Positions 12,001-27,000 of a stretch of 64,000 nucleotides of DNA are shown piece by piece. The number at the start of each line of letters is the position of its first letter. The stretch's first letter is position 1. The stretch comes from Acanthaster planci (Eukaryota > Echinodermata > Asteroidea > Valvatida > Acanthasteridae). The notes beneath the pieces are model-generated. The model made no database searches and was not told the DNA's origin. It worked only from the letters and a program-made list of their open reading frames with translations. A program made the translations under genes and the position numbers. The DNA lies in assembly GCF_001949145.1 (NCBI RefSeq), contig NW_019091450.1, positions 1,720,802 to 1,784,801 on the forward strand, read 5' to 3'.

Positions 12001-15000
12001 CGAGCTAAGGACACTAGGCCCCTCCCGTCTAGAATGGCCCGGGCTCCAGCCAGGATGGCCAGGTAGCTGAACCGTAGCTGGTCATGGGTCTGAATCAGGC
12101 CCATTCGGCACCGCCGCATGTCCAACAGGATCTCCTCCACGCTGACGCCGTCCAAATGGCCTGCTTTCTCTATCTGTGAAAGAGCAAACAGACTTCTCAG
12201 TTTGAAGAATCCTGTTTGTGCTCCAGTGCAAATATTACTGAGGAATTAGACAGGTGTAGCTTGAATGCTACTGCAGCTATGCACCCAGCACACAAGTAAC
12301 CACCTTATGGGGTTCGCTTGTCTGTGGACGAGAATCAGTCATGTACGCTCCATGTCGCACCCACATATGCCAAGTCCCCATATGCAGTACTAAAGGAAAC
12401 AAAACCAAACAAGCACAAGGGTGTTTCCAATGGTGTGGTTCAAAGTACTTTAAGGTCACAGTTGCTTTATTATGCGAGGCACACTGATGGAGTGGCTAAG
12501 CTCAGCAGAGAGCTTTGTTTGTTTGTACAATATATTTGGTTTTAAGAATGTTCTAATTACCAAGGTCAGTTCTAAATATAGGGGTGTCTCTCTCTTGTAC
12601 CTGGCTTTTGAATTTGGATGCTCTTGGGCTCCATAAGCATGTGGCATACACAAAAACTTTGAAGATCTACATTTTAAAATATTAATTTGACTTCCTGTCC
12701 CAAAGGTTGAAAGCTAACAGCATAAAGGGAAATGTTCATACAAGGCTGTAGGCTCTAGAAATCCTTTAGGAGACTGTTCGCCAGCACCCTTGTCACATAA
12801 ATGATACATGAATCAGTGAATTATTACAACCCAGATTACCAGCATTAATTGCCTGCTTGTAACTACACTACCGATACCTTACAGGCTAAGATCTATAACC
12901 AAGCAAATATCTGAAACTGACGATCAACGACACCAGACTCAGAACGGCCACCAACTTCACAAGACTCACCAGCACTAAACATGTGTCCACCAGGCAGAAC
13001 GTGCCCGACCTTCCAATCCCCGCACTGCAGTGAATGACCGGGGGACCCACGTCCTCTGCCAATGACCCTGTCTGCCGCACATGATGGAGAAACTTCAGGA
13101 ATGCCTCAGGGGACTTGGGCACGCCAAAATCCGGCCACTTGGTGTAGTGGAGGTGGAGGACCTCATTTGACTCGTTTGTCTGAAAACAAAAAGGGAAATG
13201 AACAAAAAACACCAAAAACCTGATTTATTAGTTTCAATGCCAATAAGATGAACGAGCCAAACGCCACTAGCTTGCTGAGCAAAACTACCGACAAATCTCG
13301 CCTCTTATGCCATCGTTCCCGTTAAGTTCTTTTGCCAAGGCTGAGATGCCTTTGGACGTTCTGTTAGAAAAATAGCAGGAAAATATACAATGCTCACAAG
13401 CAAACACTGCTTATTCTTATGAAGAACGTTCGCTGTCCCTGCTGGGGACAATACAGATAAAATGAATTGGAATATCGAGCACTTCAATCAGGAATGGCCC
13501 CTTCTTTTAAGGAACATGACTCCTAAACGAAACTCACAGTGTTCCTTAAAGCAGCATTCCAGTGGAAACAGGAATGGTCAGACACCAGCTTTTGGGGGGC
13601 CCCAGGGAACACAATGTCATCTATGGTTGGCCGGTTCTTACTTTTCTGTTTTTGAGTTCCAAGGTGCGGACGGTGTAAAAGGAATGTTCGTCTTCCCTCA
13701 GGATGCTGACTTGCAGGTCCGTGTGCTCACATTCTATTGTCTGCAAGCTGCCGGGACTGACGGGGTAATACTCGGCACATTTCCGCTGCACAAGATGAGG
13801 ACAAAAACCGAAACTGCTTTAAAGGACTGTACGATACAACCACGTCTGGCAGAACCAGAAATCAACTGTAGCAAGAGTTTACTTGCATTCTTTTAAAATA
13901 AGAGCAGTTCCCCTTTAAAATCCACGGCTTTAGTTTAGATGTCCACTTCCCCTCTTTTACTGGTGTGTCCCCTGTTTATTCATTGACATGTAAACCCAAG
14001 CTTCAGTTCAGCCAGCAGACTACAGCAGTGAAGTGTAACAAATGTGTTCCTTTCCCACCATTTGGTAGTGTGAATCACTCCAGCCCTGTCTACTGTATGG
14101 TCACTGATTTCCAGTAATTAAAGTGTATTCCCCTGTGGTCAACTGATCACACTTCGTTAGTTTCAGTTGTGCTTTGCGTTTCAGTTTTATTTGTTGGCCG
14201 AAGGTTTCAGTTTATGGTTTCAATCTTTGGCGATGGTCATTTGTTAGTGTTTATTTTAGCTCTTTTGATTGCAAATTATTTGGGTTCAGTCGTTTCAGCT
14301 CTTGTTTTGGACATTTTTCTGTTTTTTTCTTTCTGTTACTTACAATGTTTCTCACTTTTGTTTGTTTCAAAATCTGCAATTTGTGTCCTTTGTCTCTTCT
14401 GATTTAATTCCTTGCTGCTTTTGGCTTCAAAGCTCCTTATATTGGTCCGATCTGTTTTGGTGTGGCAAAACGCCCTTGTAGCGTACAAGTTTTTCAGCTT
14501 TATACACTACCATGGGAGATGGACTAGAATAAAGTTCTAGTACACTGTAAAGCACATTAGCAATAGCACATAATCATCTTGCAGCCGGTTAGGAATGAAA
14601 AAAAAATCAACATTTCTGCTGGAAAACTGTGAAGTAACAATTTTGACTCGGAGCATATTTTGTTTCAACTCAAAATCCTGTGAAACTAGACCCAGTATTA
14701 TCACGACGTGCTGGCAAATTGTCAACAATATCCAGGAGTATCCGGTTTGTAAGTGACTTCCTCACAAAGGTGGACGCGCATCGATTTGCAGGCTCTCATT
14801 GGACAATCGCTGAAGTTGCGCATTAACTCCCCGTTCCATGGTTCCATGTAAACGGCGAGTAATGCATGTAACCCTATGTGCAGTACACGTGTGCTATGGG
14901 CGTGGTTTAAACTGAAGTGACATCACACTTACGAACCGGATAGACAGTGCGAACAACAGGACGGAGCGGGCGCTTGATAACCGACTACAGAGCTCTCAAA

Positions 15001-18000
15001 CTGTAACTACTTGTCTCCTCTCCACAGATGTAGGTGGATATGTTGGTCGTTTGGCAGCTGCCTGAGGCGCCCTTGTATATACCATTGAATCAACTGTGTT
15101 TAATGTCCTCACTGTACAGCGCATGCAGAACATGCCGCATCTCTATCCAATTAAATGAGTAGGTGTAAATGAATATACGTAAATTATTGTTACTATTATA
15201 TTTGTTAAAACTCACCGTTCCCTTTTCAATGATGTTGTTGAGCATGATGACTGCCTTGCTCTTCTGCTCCCACACCATCTGCCAGAAGTGGCCGATTGTC
15301 GTGGGAAGAGGACCCTGATAAATGGACATGTACCGTACATCAAAGAGGGAAAACACTGGTTTACCAAAGCTGAAATCACGTTGTGGCCATCCCGGTCAAA
15401 AGCACGGGCATCGGTGGGATTTCTCCAGCAGAGGAGGGAAGGGGGCAACTTATTGTTTCCAGGGGTGACATTTCCAGAGAGAAGGGGCAAAGTGCTCATC
15501 AGCTGAGGGCTGATCAGCTATTAAAAGTCCATGTAGGAGGGGGTCAGTTTTGAGGTTTGTACAAGTAAACTGGCGATCTGCACACCAATTCATCTCTTCC
15601 CCCCTCCCCTTTCCCTCCCCCTCTCTCCCCCGACAGTATTTGTTTTTCCAAAAAAAAATGGGGGAAGGGGACCCTGTCCCTCTCGCAATGCCCATGTCTG
15701 ACAGTGAGCTGGGGGGGGAATGGCTTGATTGAGATTACGTTCGCCATTGTGACTTCATGTAGCCCCAGCGGCAGACAGGAAAACTACTGCCAGATTCAGA
15801 GAAGGCCTCACAATTGCTCTGTCTTAACAAGGGAAACAAAATCAGAAATGTGAAAATTTTCCAAACTGAATTGTTTGCGGGTTAAGATTTTCCATTGAAA
15901 AGTTGATCCAACTTAAATACATGTAAGCCTTTTCACTCCTGCAAAGGAGTCCTATATTACCATACAGCAACCCATTTAACACTGTGGGCACAGGAAAAGA
16001 TACTGTGTCACGTTGTCCAAGTGTTGTATTTCATTTACTGAACCTTTGTTTTAATCCCAGTGGTCCATCAATCAAGCAGCAAACACATGTAAATGCGCAT
16101 GCACTGTACGCACACGATGCAGAAAACAGAGTTTGTAATTCCAAAAATAACCAGGGGTGGTATGAATTTCAAGGAGTTGGTAATGACAAAAATTTGTTGA
16201 GGTAAGCTGTGCTGTATTTACACAGCGGTACAGTGCATATGGTCTTCAATCTCTAAACATACAAGTTCATGTGCATGTACATTTTGTATTTGACTCAAGG
16301 GCAAGTCATATACATGTACATGTAAGCAGTGTTTCTCCTATGTTATGGATTTCTGCCAGAGTTTTAAGCATTTTATACTTGTAAGTTGGCAAGCAGGCCG
16401 TGGTTTGAATAAAACAATAGAGCAATTTATCGAATTTTCTTACAAAGTTGTTATTCCCTTCTGAATTCCAAAAAAGGACGGGACAAACTTTACCTGTCAG
16501 TTTTGACCTCAAAGTTGATTTTCATTTCGACACAGAAATCACTCTCAGATCTCAATCCAGTTATAGCCTCCTGACTTATACACATGGAAAATTGTTGAGT
16601 GCTCGAGGTATGGCAAAAATCAGGTTGTGGAGTGCTCAATGCCTGGCAAAAAACAGGCGGTGGAGTGCTCCAGGTATGGCAAAATCAGGTTGTGGAACAT
16701 TCAAGGCATGGCAAAAATGTACAACTATCAGGAAAACACTCCCTGGCCTTGTTGAATGTGTTTTGTGCCACTTGGTTTGGAAACAAAATGTCAAATCCAG
16801 ACTCCTCTGAAATGCAATTGTAAAAATGCCTTTTAGGGCACAAATCAGTGACAAGTGATCACAGCACAGGAAGCCACGTGGCCATATATCCCAACCCCAC
16901 CAAATGAGTTGCTTGTCGTCAAAAGTCATGTTTAAATGAAAGGCCTTTAAAAGAATCTTGGGCATGAGGTTAACCAGTAGGAACCCTGAACATTTTTCAC
17001 TCTTACGATGTCTTTCATCAGGATACCAAACTGAGTGATTTTTCCAGCCAAAGAGCTCAGTTTGCTCTTATGAACAAATCTGCTGAAAAATAGTCTTATT
17101 ATAAGACTCATTCTGTGGGATCCACTTTGCAGACAAGCAGAGACCAAATTTTCTTGGGAGTCAAAATTTCTTATAAACTGGTTAAGAATTACCAACAAAA
17201 CTCCGTCACAAAACTGCCAAGTTGTTTTTGTTTTGTTTTAGATTTTTGTTTTAGTTCCCATTCTCACTGGCGTCCAGGCCCTGGGCATTCACACACATTG
17301 GTCCTTATCAGGAAATGGTGATAGCCTGAGGTCATTCAACTGGGAAATCACCTCCACACTGTCGCGACCTTTTTGGCCACGTCATACAGTTCTAAACGCG
17401 GAGCATACATGTACGTGTACACTTACAAGTAAAAAAAACTTATCATCAATGTCATTCACAAATGTAATATGGAGCTAATTAGGGGTCAGAAATTAAGGGT
17501 CCAAAAGTGTGACATTTTTGGGTTCCTGTTACATCTGACCTTCGTTATTTGACATGGAAATATCACCGGAATTGATTCATCACTCTTGGAAATTAGAAAA
17601 CGTTTTCTGAACTTACAACAATCATATGTCAAATGTCACAGGGACACAAAAAAATGGACCCCTACCGGTAATTTCTAGAATTACCCACATGTACACTTGT
17701 TAGAGTACATGTACACTACCCTACCACACTAACAGACCTGTGCAAAGTGACGCCTGCTGGGCACATCCATGCTTGTGTACACAAACTATGGTAAATGTTG
17801 TGAAGATTTTGCACAGCTATCGGCACATCTGTGTGACAGTGTGTACTGATGCGGTCACATGTGAAGCGTTTTCAAAATGCTCCCATTGCAACTTGAATCA
17901 TTCTCCTGGACTGAAATTTCGACTGAATGTCCCTTATATGAAACACTTCAATTTGCAGTTCACATTCAAAATTTGTCCTTTTTGAGCGATTTCCAAATAC

Positions 18001-21000
18001 CAGTTTCGTGAAAATCCTTGTGGAGACCTATTCACCCCATTCTCCTGGGTCTCCACAAGGCACCATATTTCAAAACAGGAGAACAAAGCCATGTCTCCAC
18101 AAGGACACAAATTTTGGAATGTGTGTATCTCTATACCTATCTGTAGTGTACATGTACTTCCATACTGCATTTAGAGTACTATCATTTGGGATACATGTCA
18201 TCTTATTTCATTACGTTCCACAAATATATGCATGAATTCAAAATGGCTACACTCAGAAGGCACCAAGACTTCTACGAGCTGGAATGACAAATGAGCGAAC
18301 AACATGTTGTAGTAATTGAATGTGTAGCTTAGTGACATACATTCACATGTACATGTATGTGATCTATCAACCAGCCCCGCGGTTGAAAACAAAGGGTTTG
18401 AATGTTTTTCCCTCTGAAACCAAAACTCGTCCCTTGTCGTAAAATAAGGAAGAACAACTAGTTTTTTTAATTTCAATTTTTTTCCAAGAACCGTCTGTGT
18501 CGGCCTCACAAAACCAAACACTCCATAGATCAAACATCAATGGAATGCTTGCCAGTACATTTGTACTTTTAGTTTCTGTGGCTTCAATTAGATGTTTTTT
18601 TTACATGTATATTACCAAATTTTCTTTAATATAAAAATAATCTTGAATAGGAAATCAGACAAATTCACTTCTGAAATACAGGTATTTCAAAAGCTCTCCA
18701 TCCAACTTTCTTCTGCTCATAATTGCAACCATGAATAAATGAAAGTTCCACAAACAAATCTGTGCGATTTTTGTTTTGATAGCAGGAAAAATTGTTCTTT
18801 AGCTTTAAACTCGGGCAGATACTGTTGGAGTCAATGAACTTCACACTTCACACTCGTAGTTGAATGTAGCATAGTGCACAGAGTACAATTAACTGTAAAC
18901 CCACAGGAGATTGGGGCTTACATGTATATGTACATCATGTACTTTCATGGGAGTAATTTTTAAGGGTATCAAGTGTACATGCACTTATCCACCTTCTCAC
19001 TTCACATTTCATTAAGTAGCGTACCTACAAATTTCCAAGAATCTCTCAGTGATAATGAAATTTGCAGCACAGCCAGAGATACAATATTTATCGTAAATGG
19101 CAAAAACACAGGCCTGCGGTCTCCTTAGCCATTCAGTTGAGAGGCTCCGTGTGCGTACAACGTGCATGTAGCTACACAATAAAATTCCCCAATCACATTA
19201 GTGGACGAGGCCCGGTGAATTTCCGAGAAAGAGGCTCATTCGAGCCAGACAAACAGAGAAGGCCTGCCGCATACTGCATATCATATACGGTGTGTAACAT
19301 GAAAGGTGCATCCCTGGAATGGAGGCTGCACCAGGGAGCTATGACAGGTGTGTACATGTACATGTAACCCAGGGCTACATGTGTAAATGGTCTATGCATA
19401 GGACAGCTGCAACCGGGAGTGGAGCAAAATCCACCCAGAATGATGGTGAACATGTACAATACAGGCTACAGTACTAATGTATGTCAGCACACTGTAAAGA
19501 TCACAACTTTACAACACTCAACACTACTTATAGACACGTATAGTTAAAAAATCTCAACTTTCGACAGATAAAGTGCATGAGTGAACAACAAATCATATTT
19601 TTTCCCTGAAGAAGCCAAACATTAAGTGTGTAATGCAAGTATCGTATTTTCCCACAGACAGCCTGTAGATGTTATTACAAGCACATTATTTCACTTTACA
19701 ACATAAAGTACATAGGAATAATGCTAATAACACCCATCTGCAAGAACAGTCAAACACTAGGCCACAAACTAAATGTACACATGTATGCATACATGTACAT
19801 GTACAGTACACTCTACGATGCAGAACCAGGTTAAGTACAAAAATGTACATGGGTATGTCTCCATGCAATTCCAATGCAGAAATGTGCAGTGCTGAGGAAT
19901 GCTTCACCCTTGTAACATGCCACCTTGTACATGTACATGGTATGTACGGGGTGCATGTGTCAGATGGGGCTGGATGGCAGTCTGCCTGTGCGTACAAATG
20001 AACATGCACATGTCTGTGGGTAATTCCCATATATTAGGGGTCCAAAAGTGTGACATTTTCAAGTCCCTGTTACATCTGACCTTTGTTATTTGACCTTTGT
20101 TATTTGACATGGAAATATCACCGGAATTGATTTCAAACTATTACTATTTGTTTGGCAGCTAATTTGCATTAATTCATCACTCTTGGAAATTGGAAAATGT
20201 GTTCTGAACGTACAAAATCATGTGTCAGATGTGACAGGGACACGAAAAAAAATGGACCCCTAATTTCTGGAATTACCCATGTACCCCATACAATGTCTTG
20301 CATTTTTGCTGATGTTGTACAAATACCAGGCCCACACGCATTGTACAGGATCCTTCAACGTGGCAGAGTTCAGTTGTAACATATGCCAATCGGTGCATCA
20401 TCTCCATGTATTTGCACTTTCTTTCCTTTAATGGGGAGCTACAGTACACCAGGGGGCTGAAAATTACTGGAACAATATTTGTCACACTACATGTACATGT
20501 GAAAAATAAAAACAGTGGCAAAAAAAGAAAAAGGAACAAGAAAATATTCCAGCAGTGCGACAAGATTTGTGGTATGGCAAAATATGAGTTACTGAATAAA
20601 TACAAAATGCTCCCATATTTGTTACTGACTGTACGTACATACTGTACATGTGTATGTGCATGTATCGTACGTGCTACGGTATGAGATCCCTCACATGAAA
20701 GTCACAACTTATGGGGACAAAAGGGGAACATCAATCTTAAAGCCCGCTTACAAAATTAGAAGGAAATCCCTCCCTCAAAAAGCATTAGACAGCTTGACAC
20801 ACTTTATCACCAGGACATTTGAAATGAGATACTCCCGGCATGAAATTCATTGTTAGCACTGTACATGTGAACTCTCTCAAAATAAGTTCTCAAATTGTCA
20901 CACCTACACCATAAAACAAATCTCACGGCAACTAGTTTGCGTTACACTTCCTATTCCTCCATGTGAAATTCTGGAAGTCAGTGCCAATTGAAAGATTTAC

Positions 21001-24000
21001 AACCCTGCTTTAATGATACAAGTTTGGAACATATACTGCCACACGTTTACATGTGCGCTTTCAGTTTCTGTGACGCGGTTTCTCCCTCCCCCCCCCGGTA
21101 TAAGGATGACCAACGACGCCGCGTTGGGAAACGACAGGGGAAAGGCCCCTACAAAACAGAGAGGGACAAACTCTGCAGAGTTACAGCTGGCAGGGTGGAA
21201 ACGATACCTGAGTGAGGATGTATCTGCGGTTGGCTCGTTTCTCCGTTACCAGGCTGGCGTTGATGTAATCTGAGGTGCCGTTACAGAGGACTATGCGTGT
21301 GTGGTTATCTGGGTGGGGAATTACAAACAGAGAGGCACAAGGGGACGGGAGAGAAAAAGAAAAATGAAGCAATTTGGACGATTTAACTTTGACCTGTGAA
21401 AGTAGAATCATTGAGGATTAACATAAAATAATGACACCAATTATAATGACACCAATTGGGTGGAATGAGATGAGAAAGATATGAAGCTTTGCATGTTGTG
21501 CTTTGGAAATGAATTTCACTGTTCACAGGAACTGACTGATAATTACATGTACATGTAGCTAAGGATCAATCACTTCTGAAAAATACAAAAACAAAATTGA
21601 AACACAGGGATGGCTTTGCAAAACCTTACTCAAGATTTACATAGTTTTATCTGGAAAATTCTGAGGAAGCTTCATTGATCAGGAGAATGGAACTGGCTAG
21701 TGGACAGGGCTGTTGGCAGCGTGTTTACAACTGTAAAGATTTCCAAGAATAAGTGTCAATCGAGTCAAGCCCTGTCTCATCTTACGTGGCATCCCTCGGC
21801 ACCATGGGGGGGGGAGGGACAAATGCTTAGGTAGCAGGAGTACTCATCTGGCACTGCACAGACTGACATATGTACCGGTAAGGTTACTTCTCAACTTCTC
21901 AGCATGAAATGGTGACACTCGGTGTAGCGTCAGAAATACTGCAGCTAGAGCTGCACAACAACTATTTGATTCCAAAGTGACTTACAAGGACTGACGTCTC
22001 GGTATCTGTTGTACGGTTTGTTGACTTCTTTCTTTGCTTCTGTGGTGCTATAATCATACTGGTGACTTTCAATGTTTATTTTCTGTAGGGAAAGGGAAAA
22101 ATAAGACAAAGAAATGCTGAGGCAGCATTGACGATGGGCAAGCTTTTAAAATGCTGTACACGTACCTCTCTGCAGAGGTTCAAATTCCAATACAAAAGCA
22201 GTAATCCAAGTACTGTTTCTGCTAACTGAATTTCCTCCACTTGCCTAAATTTAACGTCAGAAACTAATTAAAAATCGAACAAAAGTGATTCAATCTGTTA
22301 TTTTTCAAGCAGTGATAAGAAATATACAGGATACATGCATCTCAGGGTACACATGTACAACGCCTGTGCACATCAAATACTTATCCGCATGCCTGTAGAT
22401 TGATGTGTGGGCATGAGAAAAGGAACCATACATGTACATACATGTACATGTACGACCTCCATGTAACGGTCACATACCGGGTAATATGGCAAGTGTACAT
22501 GTAAAGCATTGAGCTGTTCCCACTGGACATTTGAGAGTCCCTGATAACTTACATGTACCATGGCTGGGCAGGAATCTTCCTCGACCACTTTCAGCTCGGT
22601 ACTTGTACCAGTAACGTTAACATCATGATAGTAATTTTGACAGGAACATCAGTTTACTGCAAGTCCCCACTGAATTAATTGTTTTCATTCTCAGAGTCAT
22701 TCTACAGGAAAGTTGCATGATGTTGACCGGAAAATGATCCACTGGGAACGAGGCTTTAGTGTGTCCTCAACAAGATTTATTTTCTTTCTAGAATTTCTAA
22801 TCCTAAAAATTGATTCACCAGTAGATTTATTTGTCAATAATTACGTAATGAGGAAGTTCCTGTTGAAAGTGGCTTTTACTTTCCAATGATCTCTAACTGC
22901 ATTACAGACATGCACGTTCCTGTATACCGGTACACGTACAGTTCAGATCTTTTGCACAACAAATTGTCTTTGACAGTAGTCATTGGAACAGGAAATATAT
23001 TAATTTCTTTGGTCATTTATAGGATTTCTAGATTATTTCTCAAAAATCGACATAATCTTACACTACCGGTACCATGTGTTTTTACCATTTTTCTATTATG
23101 CTGCAAACTACCATACGTGTATGTGACCCGCTCTGCAAAAAAGGGTAATAAGTCGCGCAATTCCAATATGTTATGGCCTGTTCTATTTGGAGAGGGGAAA
23201 ATGTCTTCAAAGATGTGATTTTGTGTTTTTCCCTCTATTAGCTTGAATAACATTTAGGCCTATGTTTTCAGAATTTGTGACTACAAACATGGATACTGAT
23301 GAATAAAGATGAAAAAATGATCATTCAGTAGGAAATCCTACACAGCATTGTGTTTCCAAGTGCTACACTTTCTGAGCTTTTTCTCAAAAAGTGCTTTTAT
23401 TGAATCCGAAAGTGTGGATACATACAAATGTCTATCTCTGGAACGCAGTGCACTACAGAGGTCATTCATAAATCAAATTGTAGCTTTTGATGTACTCAAT
23501 CCAGCCATATCAAAAACTGATAACCTGAATCTGGCGACTTATTACCCATTTTTCTAGAGCCGGTCACAGATATATTACTAGCACAACTAGTCATTATTGT
23601 ACATGTACCTCCGAAGCAGATTTCTTTTATTGGTACATGTACACGTACAATGTACATTTCAGTTTTAAAAAGATAACTACATGTAGTTTTAATGTTAATA
23701 ATTTTTATTACTTTTGAGCATTTGTCAACAACACAATATTTCTGCACTGACTACTGTACACCCTTTCCACAACAAGTGAATCTTTACTGAAAACCTGTGA
23801 ATTGTAATTTTTTGGGTGATGCTCCATTTGTGAGTAGTGCACCCATACATTTTTGTGCTTTAAAATTAGATTTATGCATTGTGACAGCAAAAATATGGGG
23901 AACCACACCAGCAATTCACCCGTACATGTGTAGGCCAAGATGATGAGTTCAGGAAACTTGTAAACTAATACAAATTGAACCAATGCATTCTCCCCTTTGC

Positions 24001-27000
24001 ATTTGAAGACTGTGGTTTTCAACACCCACACAAGGATACTCACCACATAAATACCATACAAACATGTACCAGTACCATTACAGTACAAGGGTCAAAATGT
24101 ATGGATTACTACAGAATGTAAATTTACGATGCACACTATGATCCCAAATTAAATGAACTAGTTCTCCAGAACAGCTTCCCATGGGAGAATTAAAAGCAGA
24201 CCTCTTAAAATATGTGAGGATGTTCTGCAAAGGCTTGAGATTCCCCCAAGGCACACCTGTATATAATCACACTGAACACACCTGACTTCATGTGTGCACT
24301 GTACACTGCATGTAGTCACGAAGGCCACATAATGCAGTACAGTCTACAGGTGTTGTCTCAATGGACAAGCCTGGGTCAATAGCGAAGTTGCCCCTACTGT
24401 GCTGGTTTCCAGGAATCTGCGGCTATTATTAACACACTGAGAGGCCCCAGAGGCTCCTCCACTTCCAACGCTTAGCTGCAGCACTGCATGCAGCGGGGTA
24501 CGCGTACATGTAGCATGTACATGTACATTCCACATTATTCAACCACAGTCAACAACTTACAGGCTAGGGCACAATACATACTGTACTGTGTACATATGTA
24601 GCTCAAGAGCTTATCTGAGAAAAAACTCAATAGCTTATGAAAAAAATCACTGTGGTTGCAACTTTATTTCAGCCTTGCTGGACAGTGTATTGAGGGGTTG
24701 TTAACATCTGTTTGGAAAATGTCATTTAAATTAGAAGGTAAACATGCACACAATTATGTACTAGTACATTCACTTGTACCGGTATGTTACATGTGTATGT
24801 ACATGTATGTACCTAGACTCCCGCACCGTAGTTGTGGGGACATATACTCGACATTTCACCTATTTTGTGGGGACCAAAAATGTTGTAGGGACTCAGAAAT
24901 GTCCCCACAACTCCCTAACGAAAGAACTTGTCCCCTGAACACGGTGAATGCCTACCCACATGTATATATACATGTAGATGTATGTATTTCAAAGGCTACT
25001 AATTACCAGTACATGCTATACATGTAGGTAATTCCAGAGATTAGGGGTCCAAAAGTGTGACATTTGTGCGTCCCTGTTACATCTGACCTTTGTTATTTGA
25101 CATGGAAATACATGTACATGTACCATACAAGTACTGGTATCACCGGAATTGATTTCCAACTATTATTATTTGTTTGGCAGGTAATTTGTCTTAATTCACC
25201 ACTCTCGGAAATTGGAAAATGTGTTCTGAACGTACAAAATCATATGTCAGATGTGACAGGGAAACGAAAAATATTGGACCCCTAATTTCTGGAATTACCT
25301 ACATGTACATATGTACATGTACATGTGCAGTGGGATGTACCAGTATGGTACACATACATGTACATGTAAGGGGTACATGTACCAGTATGTACATGTAAGA
25401 ACAGGCTTTTTAGTAAGTTCAGTTACAAATGATTGAAATAACTTTTCAAAAATAAACTGTTTTGCTCAATGCCACTCAAAAGCATCTGTGTTTGCTCCGA
25501 AATACCAAGAGTGCGCGTCTTAAGATGCACCTATCGGTAGCCTACCGGTACATTGCATATGTGCTTTCACAAAAATTGTTGTCTGAAGTACATGTACATT
25601 GTGCATTTGATCATGTCTACATGATGTATGAATGTTTTCTAAAGGACACTTCTCTGCCTGAAGTCAGAACCGCTACATGTACATGTACTCGTACATGTAC
25701 CACGCCTGAGAGACAAGGCTTCAATTTTCAGCTTCCTTGAGCATGCACACATGATGCACACTTCACTGAGTAGTTGCAAAATATGTGTACCTTTAAAAAA
25801 ACAAGGATTTTCCTTATTAGAGGATAATTGATTTATGCGATGTATACAATGGATACACAAAACCAAGAACTAAAATAGACTGTTGGAAGAGTTTAATTAT
25901 GAGTTGTGCGTCAGCTTACATACATGTATCCTAGTACAGCTAAGAAGCATGCTGGGAAGGTCTTTAAGTAGCAACAATGCCTGTCATATGTCATATCTGA
26001 TACAAAGAAATGCAGGAAGGCCGGAAATGCTGTTGAAAAGCAAAATTTTGAAGTCTCTAAGGCATCTTTCTGCAAGACTGCCAACTCTCACACACCGAGT
26101 ATGTAAATGTACAGTACATGTATATGCATTGTACATGTACATGTATGTAAGCTGTGTTCACATTGGACCTTTTTGGATTAAGTACATGATGTATACACAG
26201 ACTGATGTTAATTTGACAGCTGGCAAACTGTCAAAATTGTCAAGTGTTGACTGTTGGTTGTAAGTTTAACAGGGAAAACAAGGTCGTGGAAGAATAACCT
26301 TGTCTGTTTTACTTCACAGAAAAGTCCAGTGCAGATGGCCACTGAAATGTAAAACTTAATGAACATTTTGATTGCTAAACTTCATGGGCAAGGGCATGCA
26401 TGTAATTACACCACGTCTGCTGTTTCCTACACATGCACCCATGCAGTATTCTGCATACAGTACATGTACGTGGCTGACACTGGAGATGCATAATGGACAA
26501 CTGGACAAATTTCAAGAACAATATTTGGAAAAATGTTGTGCTTGAGCCATATCCGGTGTAAGATGATGAAGTCAATTGGAGGGTGCCCTAGAGAGATTCT
26601 GAGAAGGCATGCCACAGCCAGTTTTATGTGTAAGTAACCAAGGGATTTCTGCATGTCACGAGTAATGAATCCATATAAGGATGCACGGAAGGACAACTGC
26701 TATGGAATGTTAACAAGCACTCCCACTAATGCTCTACAATGTTTGTCCATGAGAATGCAACTTATAAGAATCAGCCCTGTCATGCCCATAAGGCTTTCCA
26801 CGAAAAAAACAAAACCACAGAGGTGAAATGAAAGCTGCGAATAAAATATTAAACAAAATGTAATTTGCTTAACCCTTCGATGTCCTTTCCGTACTTGTTC
26901 ATACCGTAATGTAATGTGCGTACACCAGTACACATGTATGTCTGTTTACATGTATACATTATCAACCACAGTGGCACACATGAACATGTACACGTATGGA

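Noticed and set aside
14169-14481. Hydrophobic open frames in two plus-strand frames
   Set aside because: A T-rich tract gives Phe/Leu/Val in every frame; it is intronic and lacks any family signature.
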